Source: an uncultured Moraxella sp.
GTDB lineage: Bacteria; Pseudomonadota; Gammaproteobacteria; Pseudomonadales; Moraxellaceae
Assembly: GCA_937975585.1 (NCBI GenBank)
Contig: CALJUC010000175.1
Coordinates: 1 to 23,569, forward strand
DNA length: 23,569 nt
Reading direction: 5' to 3'
Numbering within the stretch: position 1 is the first letter of the stretch; the number at the start of each line of letters is the position of its first letter. The translations under genes and the position numbers were made by a program. Below, in pieces: positions 8,244-17,500 of the stretch. Below the pieces are notes generated by a model that had not been told where the DNA came from, ran no database searches, and saw only the letters and a list, made by a program, of their open reading frames with translations.

Positions 8244-8272
8244 AAAAAGCCCTCGTTATGCGAGGGCTTTTT
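8244..8272 (+). terminator. rho-independent terminator of the plus-strand DUF839 gene
   Basis: Perfect 12-base stem AAAAAGCCCTCG (8244-8255) with CGAGGGCTTTTT (8261-8272) and a five-base loop, ending in five T, about 30 bases after the stop codon. The A-rich 5' arm means it may also act on the opposite strand. Confidence 0.93.
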
Positions 8273-8313
8273 CATGCTATGCATTACCAAGATAATTTTT
8301 AGATGCAAAAATA

Positions 8314-8338
8314 AAAACCCGCTAACTAAGCGGGTTTT
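8314..8338 (-). terminator. rho-independent terminator of the gshB end of the nadC-gshB cluster
   Basis: Ten-base stem AAAACCCGCT (8314-8323) with AGCGGGTTTT (8329-8338) and loop AACTA. It lies about 20 bases beyond the gshB stop. Read on the minus strand the stem ends in TTTT followed by TATT. With the terminator at 8244-8272 it isolates the two convergent transcription units. Confidence 0.88.
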
Positions 8339-8359
8339 CATTCAAAAGTAATTGGGCCG

Positions 8360-9310
8360 TTAAGCAATTTGACTTTCAATAAACGCAATAAAATCCTCTG
8401 CGATATGGGTACCGCATTGGTCATCGATTTCACGCACGCAGGTCGGACTGGTCACATTAATCTCCGTGATATAGCCACCAATGACATCTAGGCCAACAAA
8501 CCACAAGCCTTTTTCCATCAACACTGGGGCGACCGCTTCGGCAAGCTCACGCTCACGTGCTGTCAGTGGCATAGCGACACCACTACCGCCAGCGGCTAAG
8601 TTGCCACGGGTTTCACCCTTTTGTGGAATACGCGCCAAGCAATAATCCACTGGCTTGCCACCAACGATGAGTACACGTTTATCACCGTCTTTAATCGCGG
8701 GGATATACTTTTGCGCCATGATTGGCAATGTTTCAAGTTGGGTGAGCATCTCAAGCGTGGCACCGATATTTGGGCTATCAGCGGTTAGACGAAAAATCCC
8801 CATACCACCCATGCCATCAAGCGGTTTGACAATCACGTCTTGTTGCGCTGCGATAAAGTCGCGGATATGGGCTTGCTTATTGGTCACGCGCGTTGGTACC
8901 ATCAGTTCTGGGAACTGGGTAGCGAATAGTTTTTCGTTGCAGTCGCGTACGCTTTCTGGGTCATTGACCACCAGCACGCCCGCACGTTTGGCATAATCTA
9001 GCAGATACAAGGCGTATAAAAACTTCATATCAAACGGTGGGTCTTTACGCATCAAGATGACATCAAATTCAGTGACTATTTGGGTTACTTTTTCGCCCAA
9101 GTCATAGAAATGCGCCGGGTCATGGTGTGCGGCAACAGGCTGGCTGTCAATATGCAGCTGACCATTATCCAACCACAAATCCTGAATTTGACAATAATGC
9201 GCACTATGGCCGCGTTCTTGTAACGCCCATAACATCGCCAAGGTGGTATCTTTTTTATAATTTAGGGTGCGGATATCATCCATCACCACCAAGAATTTTA
9301 GTGCTGCCAT
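8360..9310 (-). CDS. gshB: glutathione synthetase
   Basis: GshB is the cytoplasmic ATP-grasp ligase that joins gamma-glutamylcysteine and glycine to make glutathione. The 316-residue product has normal length and shows LVVMDDIRTLNYKKD (7-21), LMRKDPPFDM (86-95), VNDPESVRDCNEKL (115-128), the ATP-grasp glycine loop KPLDGMGGMGIF (162-173), IPQKGETRGNLAAGG (228-242) and EINVTSPTC (283-291). Its ATG overlaps the pyrE stop by one base (TAATG), so the two genes are translationally coupled. It is the last gene before a terminator, in a cluster with nadC, an SDR gene, an unknown gene and pyrE. gshA is not in the window. Confidence 0.97.
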   Translation of the reverse strand: MAALKFLVVMDDIRTLNYKKDTTLAMLWALQERGHSAHYCQIQDLWLDNGQLHIDSQPVAAHHDPAHFYDLGEKVTQIVTEFDVILMRKDPPFDMKFLYALYLLDYAKRAGVLVVNDPESVRDCNEKLFATQFPELMVPTRVTNKQAHIRDFIAAQQDVIVKPLDGMGGMGIFRLTADSPNIGATLEMLTQLETLPIMAQKYIPAIKDGDKRVLIVGGKPVDYCLARIPQKGETRGNLAAGGSGVAMPLTARERELAEAVAPVLMEKGLWFVGLDVIGGYITEINVTSPTCVREIDDQCGTHIAEDFIAFIESQIA

Positions 9311-9957
9311 TAGTTGACTCCATATTGTTCGCGGTACGCGGTCATTTTGGCAAGTTGCTCTTGGCTACCGTGATTGGCGACATACTCGGTAATGTCATCC
9401 ATAGTCACCAACGCCAATACAGGGACATTTAAGCTTTCGGCCAGTTCTTGAATCGCTGATTTATCGCCTTGGCCTTTTTCTTTACGGTCTAAGGCAACGA
9501 TGATACCGGCCACTTTGGCGCCCGCTTTGTCCATCAAGTCAACGACTTCGCGCATAGCAGTCCCTGCGGTCATCACATCGTCAATCACCCACACTGATTT
9601 ACCGGCCAAGTCTGCACCGACTAGCATACCGCCCTCACCGTGATCCTTGGCTTCTTTACGATTGTAGCCCCATTCGGCATTGATACCATGCTCACGCCAT
9701 AACGCCTGCGCGGTTGCCGCAACAAATGGAATGCCTTTATACGCTGCGCCAAAGATAACCAAATTATCTTTGTCCGCATTATTGGCCAAGGCATCGGCAT
9801 AGCCACTCGCCAGTACGCTTAACAATTCACCGGTTGCCAATAAACCTGCGTTAAAAAAATACGGGCTGATACGACCTGACTTTAGCGTGTACTCACCAAA
9901 ACGTAATACATTGTTATCTAAAGCGATTTTAATAAATTCACTTGGGTTAAACGACAT
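9310..9957 (-). CDS. pyrE: orotate phosphoribosyltransferase
   Basis: PyrE transfers the phosphoribosyl group of PRPP to orotate, giving OMP in pyrimidine synthesis. The 215-residue product begins MSFNPSEFIKIALDNNVLRF and shows TLKSGRISPYFFNAG (24-38), FGAAYKGIPFVA (69-80), the flexible-loop RKEAKDHGEGG (100-110) and the PRPP-binding VWVIDDVMTAGTA (122-134). ATG at 9957 is preferred to an in-frame GTG at 9969 because GGAG lies six bases upstream of the ATG. It follows the unknown 262-residue gene by 35 bases and its stop overlaps the gshB start. No attenuator-like hairpin is visible just upstream. Confidence 0.97.
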   Translation of the reverse strand: MSFNPSEFIKIALDNNVLRFGEYTLKSGRISPYFFNAGLLATGELLSVLASGYADALANNADKDNLVIFGAAYKGIPFVAATAQALWREHGINAEWGYNRKEAKDHGEGGMLVGADLAGKSVWVIDDVMTAGTAMREVVDLMDKAGAKVAGIIVALDRKEKGQGDKSAIQELAESLNVPVLALVTMDDITEYVANHGSQEQLAKMTAYREQYGVN

Positions 9958-9992
9958 GCTTATCTCCACTCTAAAACTAAAAAATATAAAAA

Positions 9993-10781
9993 TTAACAGC
10001 CAGTTAATGGGTTTTGTGAACTAATGGTCGTATGACGCTGTCCGATATCACTGTGTTTACTCATCGGCCAACCAAGTACCGTCACCGCAAATTCCACATG
10101 CTTAAGCTCAACCGACATATCCGGTTGTTGGGTCAAAAAATCGAGTTCGGTATGATGCCCTTTGATATAGGCATTGATGGCATCGGTCAAATCTTGCAAA
10201 GAAACTTGTTGGTTGAGGGTTTTTCGGGATTTGCATTGGCACAGTAAGAATATACACAGCATGGTATGGTACATTTGCCCCATCAGATACAACCGCGTTT
10301 CTAACTGGCTCAGCGTTTCGCGCTTGGTGTTCTCACCCGTTGTAGTTTGGGTGTCCGATGGCTGCGTTAACGTTAAGTCGGGATGTTGGCGCATTACTTG
10401 CTCCCACCATGCCAAACCGGCATCTTTAACCAATTTGGGCAGTAACGATAACGGCAAGCGCAATTTACACGGTTGAAGTTGGCTATCACGTTGTTGTTCC
10501 TGAATAAACTGGGTAATATCAAAACTTTTGTCAGATGATAATCCTATCGGTGTGTCAGCTTGATGACGCGGATTTGTCCTCGCAGCGTTCACACCCTGCA
10601 AACGCTCATCATCAGTAAATGGCACGTCATCACGCAACAAACTCGCTAACGCCTGACTCGCTGGCACCACTTCACTGTTAATCGGGGCGCATGGATCCGG
10701 CAATGCCAAACGTTCAGCCTCCGTCATCACATTTGGGTGACGTAGTACAGCAAGTGGCGAAGATAATGGCGTCCGTGGCAT
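9993..10781 (-). CDS. hypothetical protein in the nadC-pyrE-gshB cluster
   Basis: I do not recognise this 262-residue protein. It has no convincing signal peptide. A short hydrophobic stretch, MYHTMLCIFLLCQCK (about 170-184), is probably too weak for a membrane segment. The N-terminal ~110 residues are rich in Pro, Ala, Asp and Ser and look disordered. A more ordered-looking helical part follows: LRLPLSLLPKLVKDAGLAWWEQVM, then LSQLETRLYLMGQM and VSLQDLTDAINAYIKGH. AGGGA lies eight bases before the ATG, and the gene starts nine bases after the stop of the SDR gene, so it is a real co-transcribed gene. Its role cannot be deduced from context, since its neighbours serve unrelated pathways. Confidence 0.72.
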   Translation of the reverse strand: MPRTPLSSPLAVLRHPNVMTEAERLALPDPCAPINSEVVPASQALASLLRDDVPFTDDERLQGVNAARTNPRHQADTPIGLSSDKSFDITQFIQEQQRDSQLQPCKLRLPLSLLPKLVKDAGLAWWEQVMRQHPDLTLTQPSDTQTTTGENTKRETLSQLETRLYLMGQMYHTMLCIFLLCQCKSRKTLNQQVSLQDLTDAINAYIKGHHTELDFLTQQPDMSVELKHVEFAVTVLGWPMSKHSDIGQRHTTISSQNPLTGC

Positions 10782-10790
10782 GCTAAATCC

Positions 10791-11684
10791 CTATCGTCTA
10801 ATCGGCAAATTATTGGCTGAATTGGACGGATTCGCCACATTCACTGCATTTGATAAAATCGCCTGATAGCCCGTTTGCCAATTTGGGTACTGTAACCAAT
10901 GTCTTGGCAGATTACTGATAATGCGCTTACCACCCGTTGCAGGCCTATCCGGCAAATGAGGCGTCAGTCCTTGCTGCGCTGCCAAATACACCAACACGTC
11001 ATATAGTGGTACGGGTGCGGTATCTGTGGCCAAATAAAGCGGCAATGGTGTCGATTCAGTCAATACATTGGCAATCACTGTCACCAAATCCGTGTCAAAA
11101 ATCCGATTCGTCCAAGTATTGCTGGGTGCGGCCACGTCACTATTGTCATTCGCCAATTGCGTTGCCATCTTAAGTAAGCGTAGACGCGTATGACCATAAA
11201 TCCCACTGGGGCGAATGAGGGTGCATTGCTCCCCAAAATGCTCCTGGAGTAATTGCTCAGTGGCTAGCAGTATTTGAGCGGTTTTTGCCGTTGGTAATTG
11301 TACAGGCGTAGCGATGTCAATGAATTCACCGTTATTTTGCCCATATACGCCTGTTGAGGAGATAAACACCACACGTTGCAAGTTTGGCAAAACTTGGTGT
11401 AACTTCACCACATTTTGGCTAATGGCAAAATAACTATCGTGATAGCCTTGTTCGCTTGACGCATCGGGACTGACAATAATGGCAATATGGCTAATTGTCG
11501 CTGCATCACGACCCAAATCAGTGGCGGTAATAGCGCGTGCATCCGCTTGGATATGAGTCACTGTTGGTCGCAAGTCAGGCTTTGGTGAGCGGCTGATCCC
11601 TGTCACCGTTTGGCCTTGCTGTGCCAACTGATTGGCCACTGATTGGCCAATTTGACCCAGTCCAATGATCAGATAATGTGCCAT
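10791..11684 (-). CDS. NAD(P)-binding SDR-type epimerase/dehydrogenase (YeeZ-like)
   Basis: A roughly 297-residue Rossmann-fold protein of the extended/atypical short-chain dehydrogenase type. It begins MAHYLIIGLGQIGQSVANQL with the dinucleotide motif GLGQIG (8-13), followed by VTGISRSP, a strand ending VVFISSTGVYGQNNGEF, and LIRPSGIYGHTRLRLLK. The STGVYG and RPSGIYG stretches are typical of NAD-dependent epimerase/dehydratase and YeeZ-like proteins. The substrate is unknown. The reading frame is open from a TTG at 11708 that would overlap nadC by 11 bases; I prefer the ATG at 11684, though neither has a strong ribosome site. The gene sits 13 bases downstream of nadC and 9 upstream of the next ORF, within one operon. 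Confidence 0.82.
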   Translation of the reverse strand: MAHYLIIGLGQIGQSVANQLAQQGQTVTGISRSPKPDLRPTVTHIQADARAITATDLGRDAATISHIAIIVSPDASSEQGYHDSYFAISQNVVKLHQVLPNLQRVVFISSTGVYGQNNGEFIDIATPVQLPTAKTAQILLATEQLLQEHFGEQCTLIRPSGIYGHTRLRLLKMATQLANDNSDVAAPSNTWTNRIFDTDLVTVIANVLTESTPLPLYLATDTAPVPLYDVLVYLAAQQGLTPHLPDRPATGGKRIISNLPRHWLQYPNWQTGYQAILSNAVNVANPSNSANNLPIRR

Positions 11685-11697
11685 GTGTCGCGTTTGG

Positions 11698-12564
11698 TTA
11701 TTTGACAAAACGCATGGACAAATCGACGGCTTTGATATGCTTGGTCAACGCGCCCATCGATACAAAGTCCACACCAGTTAGTGCCATGTCGCGCAAGTTT
11801 GCAATCGTGACATCGCCAGATGCTTCAAGCTGACAAGGTTTTCCCAAGTCTTTGACGAGTTCCACCGCTTTTTTGGTATCGTCAAGGCTAAAGTTATCTA
11901 GCATCACGATATTGGCACCCGCTTCAATGGCTTGATTTAGCTCATCAAAGTTTTCGACTTCGACTTCGACAGGCTTATTTGCGATTTCACGTGCTTTGGC
12001 AACGGCTGCGGCAATGCTACCACAGGCCATGATATGGTTTTCTTTAATCAAAAACGCATCAAACAAACCAATACGATGATTGGTACCACCACCACATAGC
12101 ACCGCGTATTTTTGGGCATAACGCAATAGTGGAATGGTTTTTCGGGTATCTAGTAACTTGGTTGGTAAGTCGGCAATTTGTGCCACATGATGGGCAACCA
12201 CAGTCGCGGTTGCGGACAGGCTTTGTAAAAAGTTCAGGGCGGTACGTTCGCCGGTTAATAACGCACGCGTGTTACCCGTTAATGTAACGAGCACTTGGTT
12301 GGCTTCGACATGGTCACCATCTTGGGCTTGCCAGTCAAGCTTCATGCTTGGGTCAAGTAGGTTAAAGACTTGTTCGACCCAGGCGCGTCCTGCCATCACC
12401 ATCGGCTCGCGGCTAATGATAGTGGCACTGTCGGTCTGAGCAGCAGGAATTAGTTGGGCGTTGATATCGCCTGTGGCCATATCTTCTTGTAAGGCGAGCG
12501 TCACCTGCTTGGCAATTTCAACACGAAGCTCAGGGGTAATTATCGGTGATATAGAGATCGGCAT
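11698..12564 (-). CDS. nadC: nicotinate-nucleotide pyrophosphorylase (quinolinate phosphoribosyltransferase, decarboxylating)
   Basis: NadC converts quinolinate and PRPP to nicotinate mononucleotide, the third step of de novo NAD synthesis. The 288-residue product has ALQEDMATGDINAQLIP (24-40), LTGERTALNFLQSLSATAT (103-121), DTRKTIPLLRYAQKYAVLCGGG (139-160, catalytic-site residues) with TNHRIGLFD, KENHI (174-178), VEVENFDEL and the C-terminal EASGDV and ISMG-like VDFVSMGALTKH. The open frame extends 47 codons further upstream, but that part is not NadC-like; the ATG at 12564 has GGAT about nine bases upstream and gives the normal length. It lies 41 bases after the DUF3999 gene and appears to head the nadC-SDR-unknown-pyrE-gshB run. 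Confidence 0.95.
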   Translation of the reverse strand: MPISISPIITPELRVEIAKQVTLALQEDMATGDINAQLIPAAQTDSATIISREPMVMAGRAWVEQVFNLLDPSMKLDWQAQDGDHVEANQVLVTLTGNTRALLTGERTALNFLQSLSATATVVAHHVAQIADLPTKLLDTRKTIPLLRYAQKYAVLCGGGTNHRIGLFDAFLIKENHIMACGSIAAAVAKAREIANKPVEVEVENFDELNQAIEAGANIVMLDNFSLDDTKKAVELVKDLGKPCQLEASGDVTIANLRDMALTGVDFVSMGALTKHIKAVDLSMRFVK

Positions 12565-12605
12565 AGCAATATCCAAAAAGCAAAATTTATAGCGCCTATT
12601 ATCAC

Positions 12606-14237
12606 CTATTGTATGGGTCGCTGGGTAGTGGTTTGTTGATACAATCGGTAAGCCATCGCCAATAATACGACAACAATCAGCCCTAATACTCCCCATAACA
12701 ACCATTGCTTATAACGTTGATTGCGCACATCTGCGTCCTCACTGGTAAGCAACATGCCTAGTTGCCCCTCACCGAGCAAAGGTAATTGGGCAATTTGGTT
12801 GCCCGATAATACAATCGGCGGCTTGCTAAGACTTGCGCTGTCATTGATACGAAGCTGATAAGGAGCCTCCCCTTGTGCCAAAAACAGTAATTCATACACA
12901 GGGGTCAACAAGGTGACTGGCAAATTATCAGCGGGTAGTTGTCCGGATAAGTTGATATGTTGCACAATCGTCGGCTGCCACGTGATGGTGTCATGCTGCG
13001 GCTCTATCTGGGTCGTGCTAAGTAATGGTTTTGTGGTGGCATTGGGTGATAATGGCTGACGCATCAGTTGAGCAAGCTTGGTACGGTCATCGGATGTAGC
13101 GTTTAAGCTGACTTGCCAAAGCTGATTTTGCGGTACAAAAAACCGCATCCCCGTGCTAAACATCGGTTGTGGTAAGTCTAATTGCCAGTTTTTACCACCG
13201 TTGGCATCGGCATTGCGCGTAAAATTAGCCCGAGTCAAAAAATACCGAGATTGCTGACGTGCTGTACGGATATCGGCATCCGTCAATGCCACTGGCTGAT
13301 TGGCTATCACTTGCCAGTACCGGTAGCGGCCTTGCGTAGAGGTCAGCTCAAAATTTTGATGAATTTGGTGTATATTGCGTCTTATTTCTGGGCTAATCTG
13401 AGCTATACCCTTACTCTTTTCGGCATTGAATGGGCTTACCACGCCTTGATTGAGCATCTCCCAACTTTGTAAATCATTGCTACCATATAGCTGTATTTGT
13501 AATGGTCGACTCGTCTTTGGCTTTGTAAAATTTAAATCAATCTGAGCCACAGAAGCGTTGTCTAATGTGGTGTGATGTGACGTTTTTTCCATTAATGGGT
13601 TAGCCAGCCACCAAGTCACGGGTTCTTGACCGGTAGGCGCATCGGTAGCCAACGTCGGATTACGCGGAAATGATTTTAACTCAAGACTAATCGAATTTTC
13701 GTCACTCGCATTATCAACCGCCACTAGCACCGCTTGACGGAGTTTTTCCACGGCGGCAGGGTTGTCGTTGTTCACGCTCACAATGGGTAACGGCTGACTG
13801 ACTTGCTCGACATTTTTTACTAAGCGCAGCGCCATCGGCATCGCGTTACCTTGGCTATCGACAATCCGTAATTGGCGCATATTGGGCATTAATGCCCCAT
13901 CAGGGGCGGTTGCTTGTTGGGAGAGATAAGCGAGCACCAAAGGAGATAATGAGGAAAACTTGACCAAGCCGTTTTCGCCCGTGGTAGGTAGGCTAATCGG
14001 TGCAGTGACCGGGGCATTTAGTAGGTCAATGCTGTCAGGTGTTCTACCGCCATTATTTAATTCACCAATCGCTAGCACATGCACAGATGCACCCATGAAT
14101 AGACCTACAACGAGGGCAATTTTCGCCCATTTGACCGCCAAGCCATGATTGCTGTCCGTACTGATGGTCTTAGTGGAATATGGCTGACTGGCTTGGCAGC
14201 AGTTTAAGGGCGGTTGGTTGGCGTCAATCATTGTCAT
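12606..14237 (-). CDS. DUF3999 domain envelope protein
   Basis: A 543-residue protein I assign to the DUF3999 family, whose function is unknown. A hydrophobic segment at about residues 40-57 (KIALVVGLFMGASVHVLA) acts as signal or anchor; the rest is a long soluble, beta-rich region with carbohydrate-binding-like stretches (LQIQLYGSNDLQSWEML, RYRYWQVIANQP). One transmembrane helix lies near the C-terminus (WGVLGLIVVVLLAMAYRLY). This suggests a large periplasmic domain anchored in the inner membrane. The N-region before the first hydrophobic segment is unusually long (39 residues); a TTG at 14141 would give a classical signal peptide, but has no clear ribosome site. The gene follows a DUF2339 gene, the usual partner of DUF3999 in Pseudomonas and Acinetobacter relatives. 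Confidence 0.85.
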   Translation of the reverse strand: MTMIDANQPPLNCCQASQPYSTKTISTDSNHGLAVKWAKIALVVGLFMGASVHVLAIGELNNGGRTPDSIDLLNAPVTAPISLPTTGENGLVKFSSLSPLVLAYLSQQATAPDGALMPNMRQLRIVDSQGNAMPMALRLVKNVEQVSQPLPIVSVNNDNPAAVEKLRQAVLVAVDNASDENSISLELKSFPRNPTLATDAPTGQEPVTWWLANPLMEKTSHHTTLDNASVAQIDLNFTKPKTSRPLQIQLYGSNDLQSWEMLNQGVVSPFNAEKSKGIAQISPEIRRNIHQIHQNFELTSTQGRYRYWQVIANQPVALTDADIRTARQQSRYFLTRANFTRNADANGGKNWQLDLPQPMFSTGMRFFVPQNQLWQVSLNATSDDRTKLAQLMRQPLSPNATTKPLLSTTQIEPQHDTITWQPTIVQHINLSGQLPADNLPVTLLTPVYELLFLAQGEAPYQLRINDSASLSKPPIVLSGNQIAQLPLLGEGQLGMLLTSEDADVRNQRYKQWLLWGVLGLIVVVLLAMAYRLYQQTTTQRPIQ

Positions 14238-14532
14238 AGGCTAAAGGCAGGCTACTTAAATCATTAATTTTAATGTGGTTTTAGTATAAAAACACAATCA
14301 ATCTTATTTTAGCGCATTGTAACAACTCACCTAAAAACTAACTACCCTTGGCTACATAGGTATTACAGGATTGGTAAAAAACAGCGTGTTTTTTAGTCAT
14401 TTATTACAAATCAAATACATTGAGCCGATATGATAAGCTTTTTCATTATCTTAAGAAATATGATATTACTTATCCTTATTAAAAGATATATTAAAAAATT
14501 TTTACAGTTAGCTTTACTTTTTAGCGCTCATT
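14238..14532. other. AT-rich intergenic region between DUF2339 and DUF3999 genes
   Basis: No gene is visible. On the minus strand TATACT (14283-14288) is a good -10 without a convincing -35, so DUF3999 may have its own promoter. A weak A/T hairpin (14376-14394, stem AAAAAACA/TGTTTTTT, three-base loop) is present but is too AT-rich to call a terminator with confidence. No ribosome site or small ORF stands out. Confidence 0.5.
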
Positions 14533-17500
14533 TTATGTTGCTTCAATAGAAGATTTTGGTGGTAACGGTGCTAAATAACCAATCACCAGCATTAATAATC
14601 CAGCACCAATAAATGACACAACGCGCAGAATTGCCCCAACACTCGACATATCAATGAGTACAAGTTTGAACACCACCAATGCCAGTAATCCAACCCCGAC
14701 AAACCACACCGTGCGGTAAGCACGTTGACTCGCAATAAACATCAGACCCATCGCCAATAGTGACCATAAAATAGTCAGTCCTGTCTGCACCGCACCATCT
14801 TGCCAACCACCATCCACCAGCAGATGTGTGCCTAAGTATTGAGCAAAGGCACGTATCAACATACCAGTCAAGGTCGCAAATGCCAAAAGCGCCGCTAATG
14901 CCAATAGGCCACGGCGTAATGCAGGTATGCGCTTGTCCTTGCTGTTGTTACTGAGCGTGGCTTTGTCACCGAGTGCCACGATTGCCAAATAACCGATATA
15001 GACCAAAATCGCCAATAACAAGCTATCAAGCGGATTTAGTACAGGAATGTACATACCCCAAATTTTTCCAGATAAGCGGTAATTCGCTGACAGCAGCCAC
15101 AAGGCTGTCATCGGTACCAATACATAGGCGGTTAGACGCAGTAATTGGAGCGTATTCAGCCAAGCAAGATGATGGACTAAACGTGAATGGGTCGGTTGCC
15201 GCTTAAGATAAGCCAAACCGATTAAGGTAAATACCGCAATGAGCGTCGGCACAATCAGTAACAGCGTGGTACCTTCCCCACCGATAACCGCCGGTGGATA
15301 AGGCAGTGTTTGCCACATGGCTGTCAAGATAACAATCGATACTAACACCCAAGCCGCTTGATCAAGGTAACTATGCTTCGATTTTGGCTTCGATTTTGGC
15401 TCCGATTCGTGCTGCCACTGGCGCAATAGCCAAGCCCCTTGCACGAGCACTATAAGCATTATCGGCACCGACATCCACCACGCGCGGATAAGCCCAGGCA
15501 CTGCGCTAAGTTGGTTGATATATTGCCAATCATCTAACAAGTCGGTAGACAAATCCACGGGGAACCACGCTTCCCATACCCAAAACCACAGATATAAGCT
15601 AATCGGTAACACCCAACGGCTAAGTTGGTGTAATGCTGACCAAGATTTTCGCTGATGCGCCCACTGCCCAACGATTAGTGCCAAAGCAACCAACAGCGCA
15701 TAAGCAAGGCTCATAGTCTGCTCGCTTGACACCTGGCTCAATACATAGTGCAAGCCACCAAATACCGCATCAATGCTCAACACATAGAGCAACGCGGCCA
15801 ACCCGACTAACACATACGCCAACCACTTGCTGGATAATAGCTGGGTCACGAACGTATTAATCGGTAAAAGACTGTGATTAAGCGATTCCTGCGCCACTTT
15901 CTGCCCATCGGTCTGTTGAGGGCTTAGACCTAGGCGTAATAAATACGCTGATAAGGTCACACTCGCCCACACGATTACCAACGGTAACGTCATACCCACA
16001 TCGGTTGGTGGCTGGTGCGGAATGGATAAGCTATCAAGTAACTGATACCAAGCTGCTTGTGAGCGGTCGAAGTTATTGACTACCCACGCGCTTAGCACTT
16101 GTAGCCCAAGCCCTATCGCCACACCCCAACGTCGTCCGGTACGCCGTCCTAACCACACCATCGCAGCGCCTTGTACCGCCCAACCAATCAGCGACCATTT
16201 AGCAGATAGCGCGAGCGGCAACACCAAGGCCAAAAAGCCCATACCCAAGGCTAATGCCGCTTCGACCAACAAACCATAACGATTCGTCGTCAATGAATCT
16301 ATTCGTGGCGCGAGCAGGTCGGTTATTGGCTGTTTTCGGCTAAGCAACCAAAAGCCCAATCCCAAATACACCGCTGACAATCCGGCACTGACCAAGGCCA
16401 ACACATGCGGTAAATCATTGAGCAAGCTTGCAAACAAGCCAAAACCCAATAACGCCGTACCAAATAACAGCCCCATATCAAGCGCAACCAAAGGTGGCTT
16501 ATTTGGGGTACGTTGGTTATAGCCAATCACCTGTTGCGCATAGCGCACGGTGATAAACAAGTACAACGCCATGTGCGCGACTACCAACCCCAATAACTGC
16601 CAACGCACCGTTTCCCAGTCGCCACTTGCTTGATAGGTGTTAAAGCCCCACACATAAGCTAAGCCAAACGTGGTTGCGACACTCAAGGTATTAAGTAACT
16701 TCCAAGGGCGATAATAGCCAATCATCGCCACCGCGACATTGAGCAATAAATAATAACTAAACAACATGACCACACTGGGGTTTGGCTGGGTGACCAGTAA
16801 GGGCGCGATAAATGCACTACCCAATGCCAGTACCGCAAGTGGCAACGCGTTTTGCCATACTGAAAACGCCACGGTCAATCCTGCCAACGCGGCTAATAAC
16901 CCAAATGTCAGACTAGCGGGTAACAGCTGATACAGACGAAAGCTGATAAACACCGTCAAGTAAATCATGGCAAAGCCGACACCTTGCAAGGTCAGGCCAT
17001 AACCGCGACGTTTTGCGGTGGTGCGATAGCCAATACCCGTCACGGCAAGACCCGCAAGCGCCACGCCTGCCATACGAACGGCAATTGGGATATCGATATA
17101 ATCACTGGCAAGTTTTAGTAGTAATACCACCCCGACCAATAACACCAACGCACCGATACGCACAATAAAGTTCTCACCCAAAAACCAATGCCGCACGCTA
17201 CGCCACAAGGATGTGGCTATTGGCATAGCCGATTCATCCTGTGGTTTATGGATGGGGTTTTTGGGTGCAGTATGTGGATTTGTTAGGGTTTGGTTCGGGA
17301 TATCAGTAGCTGTGAATTCGCTCGATGATGCAACCATCGGTACGGTTTGTGTTTTCACATCATTTGGCCATATAGCGGGCGTGTCTTGCGTAACTGGGGG
17401 CATCACTTGCGATTGCGTCACTAATGATTCATCATCTGATGACTGAGGCGCAAGATGAGTCGTTGGCTGCGCCGTCTGGACATGTTGTAATAATTGATGC

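Noticed and set aside
11628..11650. Direct repeat ACTGATTGGCC x2 at the start of the SDR gene
   Set aside because: It encodes part of the Rossmann helix (GQSVANQL) and is explained by coding sequence.
12565..12705. 47-codon N-terminal extension of nadC
   Set aside because: The extra residues are not NadC-like, they overlap the upstream DUF3999 coding end, and the ATG at 12564 gives the normal length.
14376..14394. Hairpin AAAAAACA/TGTTTTTT as a terminator between the DUF2339 and DUF3999 genes
   Set aside because: The stem is almost entirely A-T with a three-base loop, so it is too weak to call.
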